Assembly: GCA_947581885.1 (NCBI GenBank)
Contig: CANPWF010000008.1
Coordinates: 1-23,261, forward strand
DNA: 23,261 bases
Source of the DNA: an uncultured Clostridia bacterium
GTDB taxonomy: Bacteria; Bacillota; Clostridia; Christensenellales; Borkfalkiaceae
Reading direction: 5' to 3'
This document shows positions 6,945 to 15,256 of this stretch, one piece after another. The translations under genes were made by a program, and so were the position numbers. Positions within the stretch are counted from its first letter, which is position 1. Each line of letters begins with the position of its first letter. The notes under the pieces are model-generated. The model made no database searches, was not told the DNA's origin, and saw only the letters and a list, made by a program, of their open reading frames with translations.

Positions 6945-7716
6945 TCCACACCTTCCAAGGGGCATTGCCAGATGCCCATAGTTTTTCGAGGTTTTCTTTT
7001 TCCCTGATCGTATCCATACACTGCCAAAATCCCGTATGCCGATAGGCCATCAGTTCTCCTTCGCCGGCAGCATGCTCCAGCGGATACTTTTCAAGAACTG
7101 TATCATCCCCATCGATATAATCGATGAAATCAGGTTCGCAGATCATGAATCCAATATTGATCATATTCCCGTCCCCTTTCGTCTTTTCGCGGAATTCCTT
7201 GATACTGCCGTTAGAAGCTATATCCAGAACCCCGAAACGTTGCCCTGCATTGTATGCAGAAATCGTAACAAGCTTTTTATGACTGTTATGAAATGCAAGT
7301 TCGGCATGAAGGTCTACATTCGAAACGCCGTCACCGTAAGTAAGAAAAAACGGTTCGTCGCCGACGTATGGCTTGATACGTTTCACTCTGCCTCCCGTCA
7401 TCGTATTCAATCCGGTATCCACCACGGTCACCTTCCACGGCTCGGCATTGCGGTGATGAACGGTCATCTTATTCCCTTCGGAAAAGTCGAAAGTAATGTC
7501 AGATGTATGAAGAAAATAATCGGCAAAATATTCCTTTATCACGTGTTGTTTATAACCCGCGCAAATAATAAACTCATTGTAGCCGTAATGAAAATAGTGC
7601 TTCATGATGTGCCACAAAATCGGCATCCCGCCGATTTCGACCATCGGCTTTGGCTTGTTGTAACTTTCCTCCGAAATACGTGTACCGAACCCACCTGCCA
7701 AAATTACTACCTTCAT
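6937..7716 (-). CDS. rfbF: Glucose-1-phosphate cytidylyltransferase
   Basis: A 259-residue nucleotidyltransferase: LAGGFGTR at residues 6-13, KPKPMVEIGG just after, HIMKHYFHYGYNEFIIC, and the C-terminal GFWQCMDT segment, all typical of RfbF. It makes CDP-glucose from CTP and glucose-1-phosphate, the entry step to CDP-linked deoxyhexoses. AGGAGG stands five bases before the ATG, the strongest ribosome site in this part of the operon, following the stop of the preceding gene by only a few bases. It forms a module with rfbG, an SDR and an epimerase. Confidence 0.95.
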   Translation of the reverse strand: MKVVILAGGFGTRISEESYNKPKPMVEIGGMPILWHIMKHYFHYGYNEFIICAGYKQHVIKEYFADYFLHTSDITFDFSEGNKMTVHHRNAEPWKVTVVDTGLNTMTGGRVKRIKPYVGDEPFFLTYGDGVSNVDLHAELAFHNSHKKLVTISAYNAGQRFGVLDIASNGSIKEFREKTKGDGNMINIGFMICEPDFIDYIDGDDTVLEKYPLEHAAGEGELMAYRHTGFWQCMDTIREKENLEKLWASGNAPWKVWND

Positions 7717-7725
7717 GATTTCCTC

Positions 7726-8523
7726 CTAAAAATCCGTTGTGAACGTAAATCCAAAATGCCGTAACATTTTTTTTAGACGCGCCCGACTCCTCGGTCCAAA
7801 AATCTTAGCCACAGAATACAACTTATTTTTGAAAGTTTCGCCTCTGCTCAAAAGCGACCTTTCACCCAAATCAATCTCGGGATTTCGTTTTCGGATCGTC
7901 TTGTTCGCCGATCTGATCCATTGCCCCTTTGAGATTCCGTGTGTGATATGCAGGGGGTTCCCGTAGCAATGCGCACACTCTGTAAATTTCTCCTTTTTCT
8001 TATATTGTAACGTCAACTCCAATTGTTCGTTCTCGAAATCCCAGCCAGAAATATTGCGACTGAAATATTTGTTGAGGAACTCATCATTACACACAAATGC
8101 GCCAATCGATATTCCGTAAGGCAACGCCTTTGATGGGAATACAAATTTATTCTTTTTCTTATGTTTGCCATTGCTTAGATTGCAATAATGTAATCCATGT
8201 TCTTTTGAGAAATCCAAAACCTCTTTGAACCTTTCGATATCCACAGGCTTGTCGATGAACATATCTTCCAACAGAATCAAATAATACTCCGCAGGAAATG
8301 TTCGTGCCGCATTACATATGCGCGAAAGGATCATGGCATCCGAAGAATTATTTACCACTTCAAGATCGTGATACTCCTCTGATGCGGGATATTCATTGCA
8401 CGATAAAACCAGCTTATAAGGACAGTCTGCCCAATTTTTCTTGAACAGCCGTACAAACACGGCAAATACATCAAGATAACTGTCGTGCGTCGGCACAATG
8501 ATTGTTACTTCCGCTCTCTCCAT
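7726..8523 (-). CDS. Putative glycosyltransferase, unassigned family
   Basis: A 265-residue protein I cannot assign firmly. It begins RAEVTIIVPTHDSYLDVF, as GT-A glycosyltransferases do, and has LILLEDMFIDKP near residue 90, in the place where a DxD-like metal site would sit (here E-D only). A later GWDFENEQLELTLQY and a basic C-terminus with several Arg/Lys clusters resemble some capsule-locus transferases. The location between a Wzx-like flippase and rfbF supports a role in repeat-unit assembly. I chose the ATG at 8523 because GGGAG precedes it; the ATG 33 bases upstream has no ribosome site. The gap to the flippase gene (57 bases) is the widest inside the operon. Confidence 0.65.
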   Translation of the reverse strand: MERAEVTIIVPTHDSYLDVFAVFVRLFKKNWADCPYKLVLSCNEYPASEEYHDLEVVNNSSDAMILSRICNAARTFPAEYYLILLEDMFIDKPVDIERFKEVLDFSKEHGLHYCNLSNGKHKKKNKFVFPSKALPYGISIGAFVCNDEFLNKYFSRNISGWDFENEQLELTLQYKKKEKFTECAHCYGNPLHITHGISKGQWIRSANKTIRKRNPEIDLGERSLLSRGETFKNKLYSVAKIFGPRSRARLKKMLRHFGFTFTTDF

Positions 8524-8580
8524 ATCTCTCCCATTGAGCTTGCGGGTCAATTGCATTTTTATTATGGAACGAATTGCCCA

Positions 8581-10140
8581 TCAGGGCGCACCCGCGTCAA
8601 TTTCTTCCGATCCTGCCTGATTGCTTTTGTCTCCTGCATCACTGCTCTCAGTGTTCTCTGACTCCATGTCTTGCCGCGTCGCCCCATTCTCCTCGTTTTT
8701 CGATTTGGTAGTCGCCTCTATACAAGCCTGCTTCCGATTCCGCATAAAAGTTTTTATCTCCTTAAAGAAGAACAAAACAGTGAGCGCAGCAAACGTAATC
8801 ACAAAGACGGCAAATCCAATATATACGTTCGGGATCTCCGTGATGCCATAGAAGGCACCCATACAGCATAGCATATACATTAAATTGCGGATCCATGAAA
8901 CATGGAACTTTTTAATGAAAAAGTGCTCCGCAGTGACATACCATGCAAGTATCACGAAGATCGAAACAATCGAAATGGAGATTGTGGTCCTGAAAATCAG
9001 ATACGATGCCATATCCGCCACAATCGCCACAGCAAGAACGATGATACTGATGATAAAGAAACGAAGGTTATGGTCCGTCGCCTTATAATAATTGTGCATA
9101 ATGATCGTGACTGCGGACGTGCCGACCAACCCAGGTAAAATCACACGGAATACGGGCAACGCTCCCGTATATTGTGGAAGAAACCACGCAATAAACGGGC
9201 AAATCGGGAAGTACACGAAGAGACACGCACTTACAAAAACGAGAATAATCGATATCGTTTTACTATAATTCAACGGAAGCTCCTTCGCATCAAGTCGCTT
9301 TATGATCGGAAACAGAACCACCGAAATCGCAGAGGTCGCTGTCGTGATCAGCGTAAGGAGATTGTAGGCAAAGGCGTAAACGGCGTATGTATCGGTATCG
9401 AACAAGATATTAACGAACTGGCGGTCAATTGTCAGTAGCAACGTCGAGCACAAATTGGCTACCATAAGCGGCAATCCGTTTTTGATGAAAGAACCTATGT
9501 CGCAAAGCCCCTCTCTCCATGGGACCATCTTCCCAAAGGTCAGTTTTCTGTAAATCAAGGTATATATTGCCAGTATCACCGTCGAGGCAGTCACGGTACA
9601 CACAATATAAAATTTATAGTTTACGCTATATCCCCCGAAACGTGACAAAAGCCACAACAACCCCACCGATATAATCGTGAGAGCGGAGCGTACAACACCT
9701 ATGATCGTCAGTTCAGTGAATCTCTCCGTAATTTGCGAGATGAATTGATAAAAATTCCCTATATTCACCGTAAACAGGTAGATTGCAACAAAGATGAAGA
9801 TGAACCGTATATCACCTTTCAGCCAAAGGCAAGAAATCCCCGCCGTTATCAGACTGATTGCCCCTTCAACAACAACAAGGAACAGGGCGTAAAAATGAAA
9901 TTTGTCCTCCTCGAGCTCGCTCAGGTCCTTGCCTCCATATTTGAGATAGATTCCATCTTCGATCCCGAAATGAAACAGCCCAATATATGAGATATACAAC
10001 GAGAACGTTTTATAATAACCATAGTCGGTTACCCCTATGATCTTCGGTAAGATCAAACCGACAAAGATCCCCGATAACAATGTCAGCATATTGCTACATG
10101 TTACCTTCACGATAGACCATATTGTTTTGTGCTTCCCCAT
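8581..10140 (-). CDS. wzx: Wzx-like polysaccharide flippase
   Basis: A 519-residue multi-span membrane protein with the RfbX/MATE-like pattern: an amphipathic start, LSGIFVGLILPKIIGVTDYGYYKTF, and many later hydrophobic segments, consistent with 12-14 helices. Such proteins flip the undecaprenyl-linked repeat unit across the membrane. The C-terminal roughly 45 residues are a hydrophilic acidic and serine-rich tail unlike the rest. The start at 10140 overlaps the rmlC stop (TAATG) with GGGGGC before it. Composition is visibly more AT-rich than the rml genes just upstream. Confidence 0.88.
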   Translation of the reverse strand: MGKHKTIWSIVKVTCSNMLTLLSGIFVGLILPKIIGVTDYGYYKTFSLYISYIGLFHFGIEDGIYLKYGGKDLSELEEDKFHFYALFLVVVEGAISLITAGISCLWLKGDIRFIFIFVAIYLFTVNIGNFYQFISQITERFTELTIIGVVRSALTIISVGLLWLLSRFGGYSVNYKFYIVCTVTASTVILAIYTLIYRKLTFGKMVPWREGLCDIGSFIKNGLPLMVANLCSTLLLTIDRQFVNILFDTDTYAVYAFAYNLLTLITTATSAISVVLFPIIKRLDAKELPLNYSKTISIILVFVSACLFVYFPICPFIAWFLPQYTGALPVFRVILPGLVGTSAVTIIMHNYYKATDHNLRFFIISIIVLAVAIVADMASYLIFRTTISISIVSIFVILAWYVTAEHFFIKKFHVSWIRNLMYMLCCMGAFYGITEIPNVYIGFAVFVITFAALTVLFFFKEIKTFMRNRKQACIEATTKSKNEENGATRQDMESENTESSDAGDKSNQAGSEEIDAGAP

Positions 10141-10742
10141 TACTGCCCCCTTGAAAGGCAATGCCACCTTTTATCCTTCTCGCTCATCGTGAGCGGGGTG
10201 CCGTCGGAGAGAGTGTAGCTCGAAGGATCGGCGGTGCCGCGGTACTCTCCGATGATCTCGGGCCAGACGATGCCGATCGAAGGATCGTTCCAAGCGATGC
10301 CGCCCTCGTCGTTCGGGTGATAGAAGTCCGTCACCTTATAGCAAAATTCCGCCACATCGGACAGCACCAAAAAACCGTGTGCGAATCCTTCGGGAATGTA
10401 AAACTGCTTCTTGTTCTCCTCGGAGAGTTCCGAGCCGAACCACTTTCCGTACGTCTTGCTCCCCTTCCGCATATCGACGGCGACATCGAACACTTTTCCC
10501 TTGATGACGCGCACGAGCTTCCCCTGCGGATAGTTGATCTGGAAATGCAGTCCGCGCAAAACGCCCCGCGTGCTCATAGACTGATTGTCCTGCACGAAGG
10601 CCATATAGAGCCCCGCCTCTTCCATGTCGCGCTTGTTATACGTCTCCATGAAATAGCCGCGGTTATCCCCGTGAACGGCAGGCTCGATGATATGAAGTCC
10701 CTCGATGCCGCCGATATTTTTTTCTACCTTGATCTGTCCCAT
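10140..10742 (-). CDS. rmlC: dTDP-4-dehydrorhamnose 3,5-epimerase
   Basis: A 200-residue cupin with the canonical RmlC features: FMETYNKRDM, VLRGLHFQ with catalytic His66, PQGKLVRVI, FYIPEGFAHGFLVL, and Tyr135 in CYKVTDFYHP. It epimerises dTDP-4-keto-6-deoxy-glucose at C3 and C5. The ATG at 10742 overlaps the rmlD stop (TGATG), which decides the start over a longer reading. It overlaps the flippase start at its other end. Together with rmlA, rmlB and rmlD it completes dTDP-L-rhamnose synthesis. Confidence 0.96.
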   Translation of the reverse strand: MGQIKVEKNIGGIEGLHIIEPAVHGDNRGYFMETYNKRDMEEAGLYMAFVQDNQSMSTRGVLRGLHFQINYPQGKLVRVIKGKVFDVAVDMRKGSKTYGKWFGSELSEENKKQFYIPEGFAHGFLVLSDVAEFCYKVTDFYHPNDEGGIAWNDPSIGIVWPEIIGEYRGTADPSSYTLSDGTPLTMSEKDKRWHCLSRGQ

Positions 10743-11596
10743 CAGTGTTCTGTCTCCGCCAAATAACGTTTGAGAGCGTCTTTCCAATCGGGAAGCGGGC
10801 GAAAGCCGTTCTCGATGAGTTTTGACTTATCGAGCCGAGAATTGAGCGGCCGCCTCGCCTTGGAGAGCCCATACTCCGCCGTCGTCACAGGCACGACTTC
10901 GGTCTCGTATCCCGCTTGCCGAAAGATCTCCTCGGCAAAATCGTACCAACTGATATATCCGCCCTCGTTCGTTGCATGATAGTAGCCGTATTTTTCCGTC
11001 TCGATCATATCGACGAGGAGCCGCGCGAGGTCGGGCGTATAGGTTGGCGTACCGATCTGGTCGTTGACGACCCGAAGAGAGGAATGCGTCTTGCCGAGAT
11101 TGAGCATCGTCTTTACGAAGTTGTTCCCGTTCTTGCCGAACACCCACGCGATACGGACGATGAAGAACTTTTCAAGAAATCTTGCGACGGCGAACTCCCC
11201 TTCGAGCTTGCTCTTGCCATAGACGTTACACGGTTTGTACGCTTTGCAATCGGGCTTCCAAGGAGCGGTACCGCTGCCGTCGAACACGTAGTCGGTGGAG
11301 ATATACATCATCTTGCAACCGAGTTTCTTGCATTCACGCGCAATGTTCTCCGTACCGACCGCATTGACAAGATGGACCTTCTCCTCATTGTCCTCCGCGG
11401 CATCCACCGCCGTCCATGCGGCGCAGTGAATGACGGCATCGGGTTTGGTCCTTTCGAGAACGCACGAAACGGCGGCGGGGTCGGTGAGATCCATCTCCCC
11501 GATGTCAACGCCGATCGCCTCGTGCCTGCGTCCCTGCAATTCTTTTACGACATCGCTCCCGAGCTGCCCCTTTGCGCCCGTAACAAGAACTTTCAT
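10742..11596 (-). CDS. rmlD: dTDP-4-dehydrorhamnose reductase
   Basis: A 284-residue SDR of the RmlD type: GAKGQLG at residues 7-13, STDYVFDG at 100-107, and Tyr126-x3-Lys130 (VYGKSK). It reduces dTDP-4-keto-L-rhamnose to dTDP-L-rhamnose. It starts directly after the rmlB stop (TAGATG) without a strong ribosome site of its own, suggesting translational coupling, and overlaps rmlC at its end. Confidence 0.96.
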   Translation of the reverse strand: MKVLVTGAKGQLGSDVVKELQGRRHEAIGVDIGEMDLTDPAAVSCVLERTKPDAVIHCAAWTAVDAAEDNEEKVHLVNAVGTENIARECKKLGCKMMYISTDYVFDGSGTAPWKPDCKAYKPCNVYGKSKLEGEFAVARFLEKFFIVRIAWVFGKNGNNFVKTMLNLGKTHSSLRVVNDQIGTPTYTPDLARLLVDMIETEKYGYYHATNEGGYISWYDFAEEIFRQAGYETEVVPVTTAEYGLSKARRPLNSRLDKSKLIENGFRPLPDWKDALKRYLAETEH

Positions 11597-12616
11597 CTAT
11601 CTGTTTCCGTACATTCTCTCGTAATAATTTTGGTATTCGCCCGAGATGATCGTCTCCCACCAATCGCGGTTTTCGAGATACCAGCGAATGGTTTTTTCGA
11701 TCCCATCCTTGAATTTTGTTTCAGGCAGCCAACCGAGTTCATTGTGAATTTTCGCGGGGTCGATGGCGTAACGCATGTCGTGCCCCTTCCTGTCGGCGAC
11801 GTAGGTGATGAGGCTTTCGGGCTTTCCGAGCGCGTGACAGATGATCTTCACAATATCGATGTTTTTCATCTCGTTGTGCCCGCCGACGTTATACACTTCG
11901 CCCACGCGTCCCCTGTGGATGATGAGGTCGATCGCCTTGCAGTGGTCCTCGACATACAGCCAATCGCGGACGTTCTCCCCCTTCCCGTATACGGGCAGAG
12001 CCTTCCCGTTCAAGGCATTCGCGATCATGAGCGGAATGAGCTTTTCGGGGAATTGATAGGGGCCGTAATTGTTGGAACAACGGCTGATGGAAACCGGCAG
12101 ACCGAACGTCCGATGGTAGGCAAGAACCAACAGATCCGCACCCGCCTTCGAACTCGAATACGGACTGCTCGTATGGAGCGGCGTTGTCTCGGTAAAGAAG
12201 AGGTCGGGGCGGTCGAGGGGCAAATCGCCATACACTTCATCCGTGGAGACCTGATGAAACCGACCGATCCCGTATTTGCGGCAGGCATCCATCAATACGG
12301 CGGTGCCTACGATGTTCGTCTGCAAGAATACCCCGGGGTCCTCGATGCTGCGGTCGACGTGCGTTTCCGCCGCAAAGTTCACGACGACATCGGGTTTTTC
12401 TTCCTCAAAGAGACGATAGACCGCTTCCCGATCACAGATATCCGCCTTCACAAAGCGGAAATTGGGGCAATTTATGACGGAAGAGAGCGTGGAAAGATTT
12501 CCCGCATAGGTGAGCTTATCCAGGCAGACAATGCGATAGGCGGGATGCTCTTTCAGCATGTGAAAGATAAAATTACTGCCAATGAACCCCGCGCCGCCCG
12601 TTACGATGACTGTCAT
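11597..12616 (-). CDS. rmlB: dTDP-glucose 4,6-dehydratase
   Basis: A 339-residue extended SDR with RmlB signatures: GGAGFIGSN at 7-15, AETHVDRSI near 83-91, the catalytic Thr125-Asp126-Glu127 in STDEVYG, and Tyr153-x3-Lys157 in YSSSKAG. It converts dTDP-glucose to dTDP-4-keto-6-deoxy-glucose. AAAGGAGAG lies before the ATG, inside the end of rmlA, and the ATG directly follows the rmlA stop. The TDE triad contrasts with the TDK of the CDP-specific dehydratase in the same operon. Confidence 0.97.
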   Translation of the reverse strand: MTVIVTGGAGFIGSNFIFHMLKEHPAYRIVCLDKLTYAGNLSTLSSVINCPNFRFVKADICDREAVYRLFEEEKPDVVVNFAAETHVDRSIEDPGVFLQTNIVGTAVLMDACRKYGIGRFHQVSTDEVYGDLPLDRPDLFFTETTPLHTSSPYSSSKAGADLLVLAYHRTFGLPVSISRCSNNYGPYQFPEKLIPLMIANALNGKALPVYGKGENVRDWLYVEDHCKAIDLIIHRGRVGEVYNVGGHNEMKNIDIVKIICHALGKPESLITYVADRKGHDMRYAIDPAKIHNELGWLPETKFKDGIEKTIRWYLENRDWWETIISGEYQNYYERMYGNR

Positions 12617-13501
12617 TTATTTTCTCTCCTTTGCGCTTGCGATTTTTTTGAGATGTTCGCCATACGGCGATTTCCCATACCCTTCCGCGATCCCCATGAG
12701 CGTTTCGCGGTCGATCCAACCGTTTTTGTAGGCGACCTCTTCGGGAGCGGAGATGGTGACATCCTGCCGCTGAGAGAGCACGCGCACGAATTCCGCCGCC
12801 TCGAAGAGACTGTCCATCGTGCCCGTATCGAGCCACGCAAAGCCGCGATCGAGGAGTTGCACGGTAAGATCCCCCGCTTCGAGATACAGGCGGTTGAGAT
12901 CTGTGATCTCGAGTTCGCCGCGGGCGGAAGGCTTGATTTTTTTTGCATATTCCACCGCCCGACGGTCGTAAAAATACAATCCCGTTATGCAGTAGTTGGA
13001 CTTCGGATCCCGAGGTTTCTCTTCGACGGAGAGGACATTTCCATTCTCGTCGAATTCTACGATGCCGAACCGCTGAGGATCCTTCACGCCGTAGCCGAAA
13101 ATAGTCGCCTTCCCGTTCTCGGCGTTGCTTTTCGCCTCTTTCAGCATCTTGGAAAACCCATGTCCGTAGAAGATATTATCGCCCAAACCCATCGCAACAG
13201 GGTCGCCGCCGATGAACTTCTCCCCGATGAGGAATGCTTGCGCAAGCCCGTCGGGTGAAGGTTGCACGGCGTACTGCAAATGCACGCCGAAACGGGTGCC
13301 ATCCCCGAGCAGCTCTTCGAACCGCGGCGTATCCTGCGGAGTGGAGATGATGAGGATATCCTGAATGCCCGCCGTCATGAGCGTAGAGAGCGGATAAAAA
13401 ATCATCGGCTTGTCGTACACCGGTAAAAGTTGCTTGCTTGTCACCTTCGTGAGCGGATACAGCCTTGTCCCACTCCCGCCCGCTAAAATGATACCTTTCA
13501 T
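12617..13501 (-). CDS. rmlA: Glucose-1-phosphate thymidylyltransferase
   Basis: A 294-residue nucleotidyltransferase: LAGGSGTRLYPLT at 6-18, KQLLPVYDKPMIFYPLS, GLGDNIFYG in the middle and EKPRDPKSNYCITGLYFYD. The length and motifs are those of tetrameric RmlA. It joins dTTP and glucose-1-phosphate and starts rhamnose synthesis. The ATG overlaps the preceding SDR gene by four bases (ATGA). Confidence 0.97.
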   Translation of the reverse strand: MKGIILAGGSGTRLYPLTKVTSKQLLPVYDKPMIFYPLSTLMTAGIQDILIISTPQDTPRFEELLGDGTRFGVHLQYAVQPSPDGLAQAFLIGEKFIGGDPVAMGLGDNIFYGHGFSKMLKEAKSNAENGKATIFGYGVKDPQRFGIVEFDENGNVLSVEEKPRDPKSNYCITGLYFYDRRAVEYAKKIKPSARGELEITDLNRLYLEAGDLTVQLLDRGFAWLDTGTMDSLFEAAEFVRVLSQRQDVTISAPEEVAYKNGWIDRETLMGIAEGYGKSPYGEHLKKIASAKERK

Positions 13502-14508
13502 GGATTTTCACTCGATTCCTTTGAGAATTGTTGCCGCATATCACGGATCATTCTCTCAAATGTCGTTTTCAGCGCGACCTTCGGGCTCCATCCGAGCCCC
13601 CTTAATTTCGCCGCCGATAAATTCATTTTCAGCGTCTTGGCGTATCCGAGTTTTTCCGCGTCGCCTCGATCTTCAATGCAAACTTTGACCTTCCCCTGCC
13701 CGAATGCGTCCGCGACCATTTCCGCAAGTTCGTAGATCGAGCAGTAACTGTCCTCATTCGCCGCATTGTACGCTTCCCCATTCTTTCCGTAAAGAAGCAC
13801 CGTCAGAATCGCGTTGACGGCATCGTTAACATCAAGATAACACCGTTTTGTTTCGCCCTTCGTTTTGAGGATGATATCTCTCCCCTCGATGACGCATCTC
13901 GCAAATTCCGCAAAAACGCGTCCGTCATAGTAATCAACGCCTTCGCCGAAGGTCTGCGTAAGGCGGATCACCCTTGCGGGAACCGCATATTCCGACGCAT
14001 ATGCCGCACAAAGGCATTCGCAGAGACGTTTGCTCTCCGGATAGCTCGACCGCACAGACATGGGATCGAGATTCGTCGCGCTCTGTTCGGTCACTTTGGC
14101 ATCGGTAGAGGGTGTTCCGTAGACTTCCATGGAGGAAAGATAGACGAACCCCCCAACGGGATTGACGCGGGCAAATTCCAACAGCTTTTCCGTCCCGAGG
14201 ACAGACGTATGAATGACCTCGACAGGCTCGTCGATAAATGCCTTGCTCGCCGTTTTGCTCGCGCCGTGAATGATGTAGTGAATGCCGAGACCTTCCGCCT
14301 TCAAATCGCACATATCGCCGACAAGGTAATGCAGTCGCTCCTGCGGCAAATGCGAAAGGGAACGCCGCGCCTTCCCCTCATCGCGCACAAGCGCGTAGAC
14401 TTCCGTCGTCCTGTTTTCAGACAGAATGCGGGCAAGGATCGCTTTTCCGATGAGTCCGTTCGCACCCGTGACGAGCAATCTTTTCCCTTCAAGCTCGCAA
14501 AACTCCAT
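13498..14508 (-). CDS. NAD(P)-dependent SDR paired with the cytidylyltransferase
   Basis: A 336-residue extended SDR: GANGLIG at residues 15-21, LSSMEVYG near 124-131 and Tyr156-x3-Lys160 (SYPESK). It resembles sugar-nucleotide epimerases and reductases, but the substrate cannot be read from motifs. It follows an IspD/TarI-type cytidylyltransferase with a TGATATG junction, and a LicD gene lies a little further upstream. That gene company suggests a CDP-alditol or related branch, in which this enzyme would supply the reductase or epimerase step; this is inference. GAGG before the ATG at 14508 fixes the start over a longer in-frame reading inside the previous gene. Confidence 0.82.
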   Translation of the reverse strand: MEFCELEGKRLLVTGANGLIGKAILARILSENRTTEVYALVRDEGKARRSLSHLPQERLHYLVGDMCDLKAEGLGIHYIIHGASKTASKAFIDEPVEVIHTSVLGTEKLLEFARVNPVGGFVYLSSMEVYGTPSTDAKVTEQSATNLDPMSVRSSYPESKRLCECLCAAYASEYAVPARVIRLTQTFGEGVDYYDGRVFAEFARCVIEGRDIILKTKGETKRCYLDVNDAVNAILTVLLYGKNGEAYNAANEDSYCSIYELAEMVADAFGQGKVKVCIEDRGDAEKLGYAKTLKMNLSAAKLRGLGWSPKVALKTTFERMIRDMRQQFSKESSENP

Positions 14509-14509
14509 A

Positions 14510-15256
14510 TCAATCCTCGTAACCGTAGATCTGCGCGTTCTCTTTCGCATCGAGAATGGCACGCATGGTATAGTAGTCGTCGGGAGTGGTGATCTTGATG
14601 TTGTCGTAGGGACCGTCTACCATGTAGAGTTCGAAGCCGTATTGCTTCATGAGGGTACAGGAGTCAATAGCGGATGTTACACCGTCCTTCAACGCTTTTT
14701 CATGAACACCGAGAATATCATCGAGCCAAAAACTCTGCGGGGCCTTGGCAACGCGCGACTTCTCGCGGGAAGGGACCTGCTCCACGCGGCCGTCTTGGTC
14801 GACGACGACAATCGTTTCCTTTACGATTCCGGCCGTGATCGCGGAGCCGTGTTCTTTCACGCACTTGATGTTTTCAGACAACAACCCCGATGTAATGAGC
14901 GGGCGCACTCCATCGTGAATGAGTACGATCGCACGCTCCTTCCCTGCGATCTCCTTGGCAGCACATAGTCCGTTATAGATCGAAAGCTGTCCTGTGCTTC
15001 CGCCGCAGACGACCTTTTTCACCTTTTCGATGCGGAATTTATATAAGAGCTCTTTAAGGTAAGGGATCCACGGCTCAACGCAGACAACGACGACTGCGTC
15101 GATCTCCTCATTCTTTTCGAAGTGTTCGAGTGTATAGATGATAATGGGTTTACCGTGAAGTTCAAGAAATTGCTTCGGGCGTTCCTTGCTGTGCATGCGG
15201 CTGCCTACGCCCCCCGCAAATATCACGCCGATGTTCATGTTTTTATCAGCTTTCAC
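14510..15256 (-). CDS. IspD/TarI-family cytidylyltransferase
   Basis: A 248-residue CTP-dependent nucleotidyltransferase: VIFAGGVGSRM close to the N-terminus, RPKQFLELHGKPIIIYTLEHF, IHDGVRPL in the middle, APQSFWLDDIL and ITTPDDYYTMRAIL at the end. The family contains IspD (methylerythritol pathway) and TarI (ribitol-5-phosphate cytidylyltransferase). The setting with an SDR and a LicD protein in a surface-polysaccharide operon favours a TarI-like role producing a CDP-alditol or similar donor. The start is uncertain: GAGGTGA stands before a GTG at 15256, chosen here; an ATG at 15238 lacks a ribosome site, and a GTG at 15265 is also in frame. It overlaps the end of the polymerase gene. Confidence 0.85.
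   Translation of the reverse strand: MKADKNMNIGVIFAGGVGSRMHSKERPKQFLELHGKPIIIYTLEHFEKNEEIDAVVVVCVEPWIPYLKELLYKFRIEKVKKVVCGGSTGQLSIYNGLCAAKEIAGKERAIVLIHDGVRPLITSGLLSENIKCVKEHGSAITAGIVKETIVVVDQDGRVEQVPSREKSRVAKAPQSFWLDDILGVHEKALKDGVTSAIDSCTLMKQYGFELYMVDGPYDNIKITTPDDYYTMRAILDAKENAQIYGYED

Noticed and set aside
10916..13258. A 780-codon open frame on the plus strand across rmlD, rmlB and rmlA
   Set aside because: It lies antisense to three certain genes, has no family-like motifs and no ribosome site; GC-rich codon bias on the other strand explains its length.
14510..15256. A housekeeping ispD of isoprenoid synthesis
   Set aside because: No other methylerythritol-pathway gene is near and the gene is embedded in the polysaccharide operon; not excluded, but less likely.
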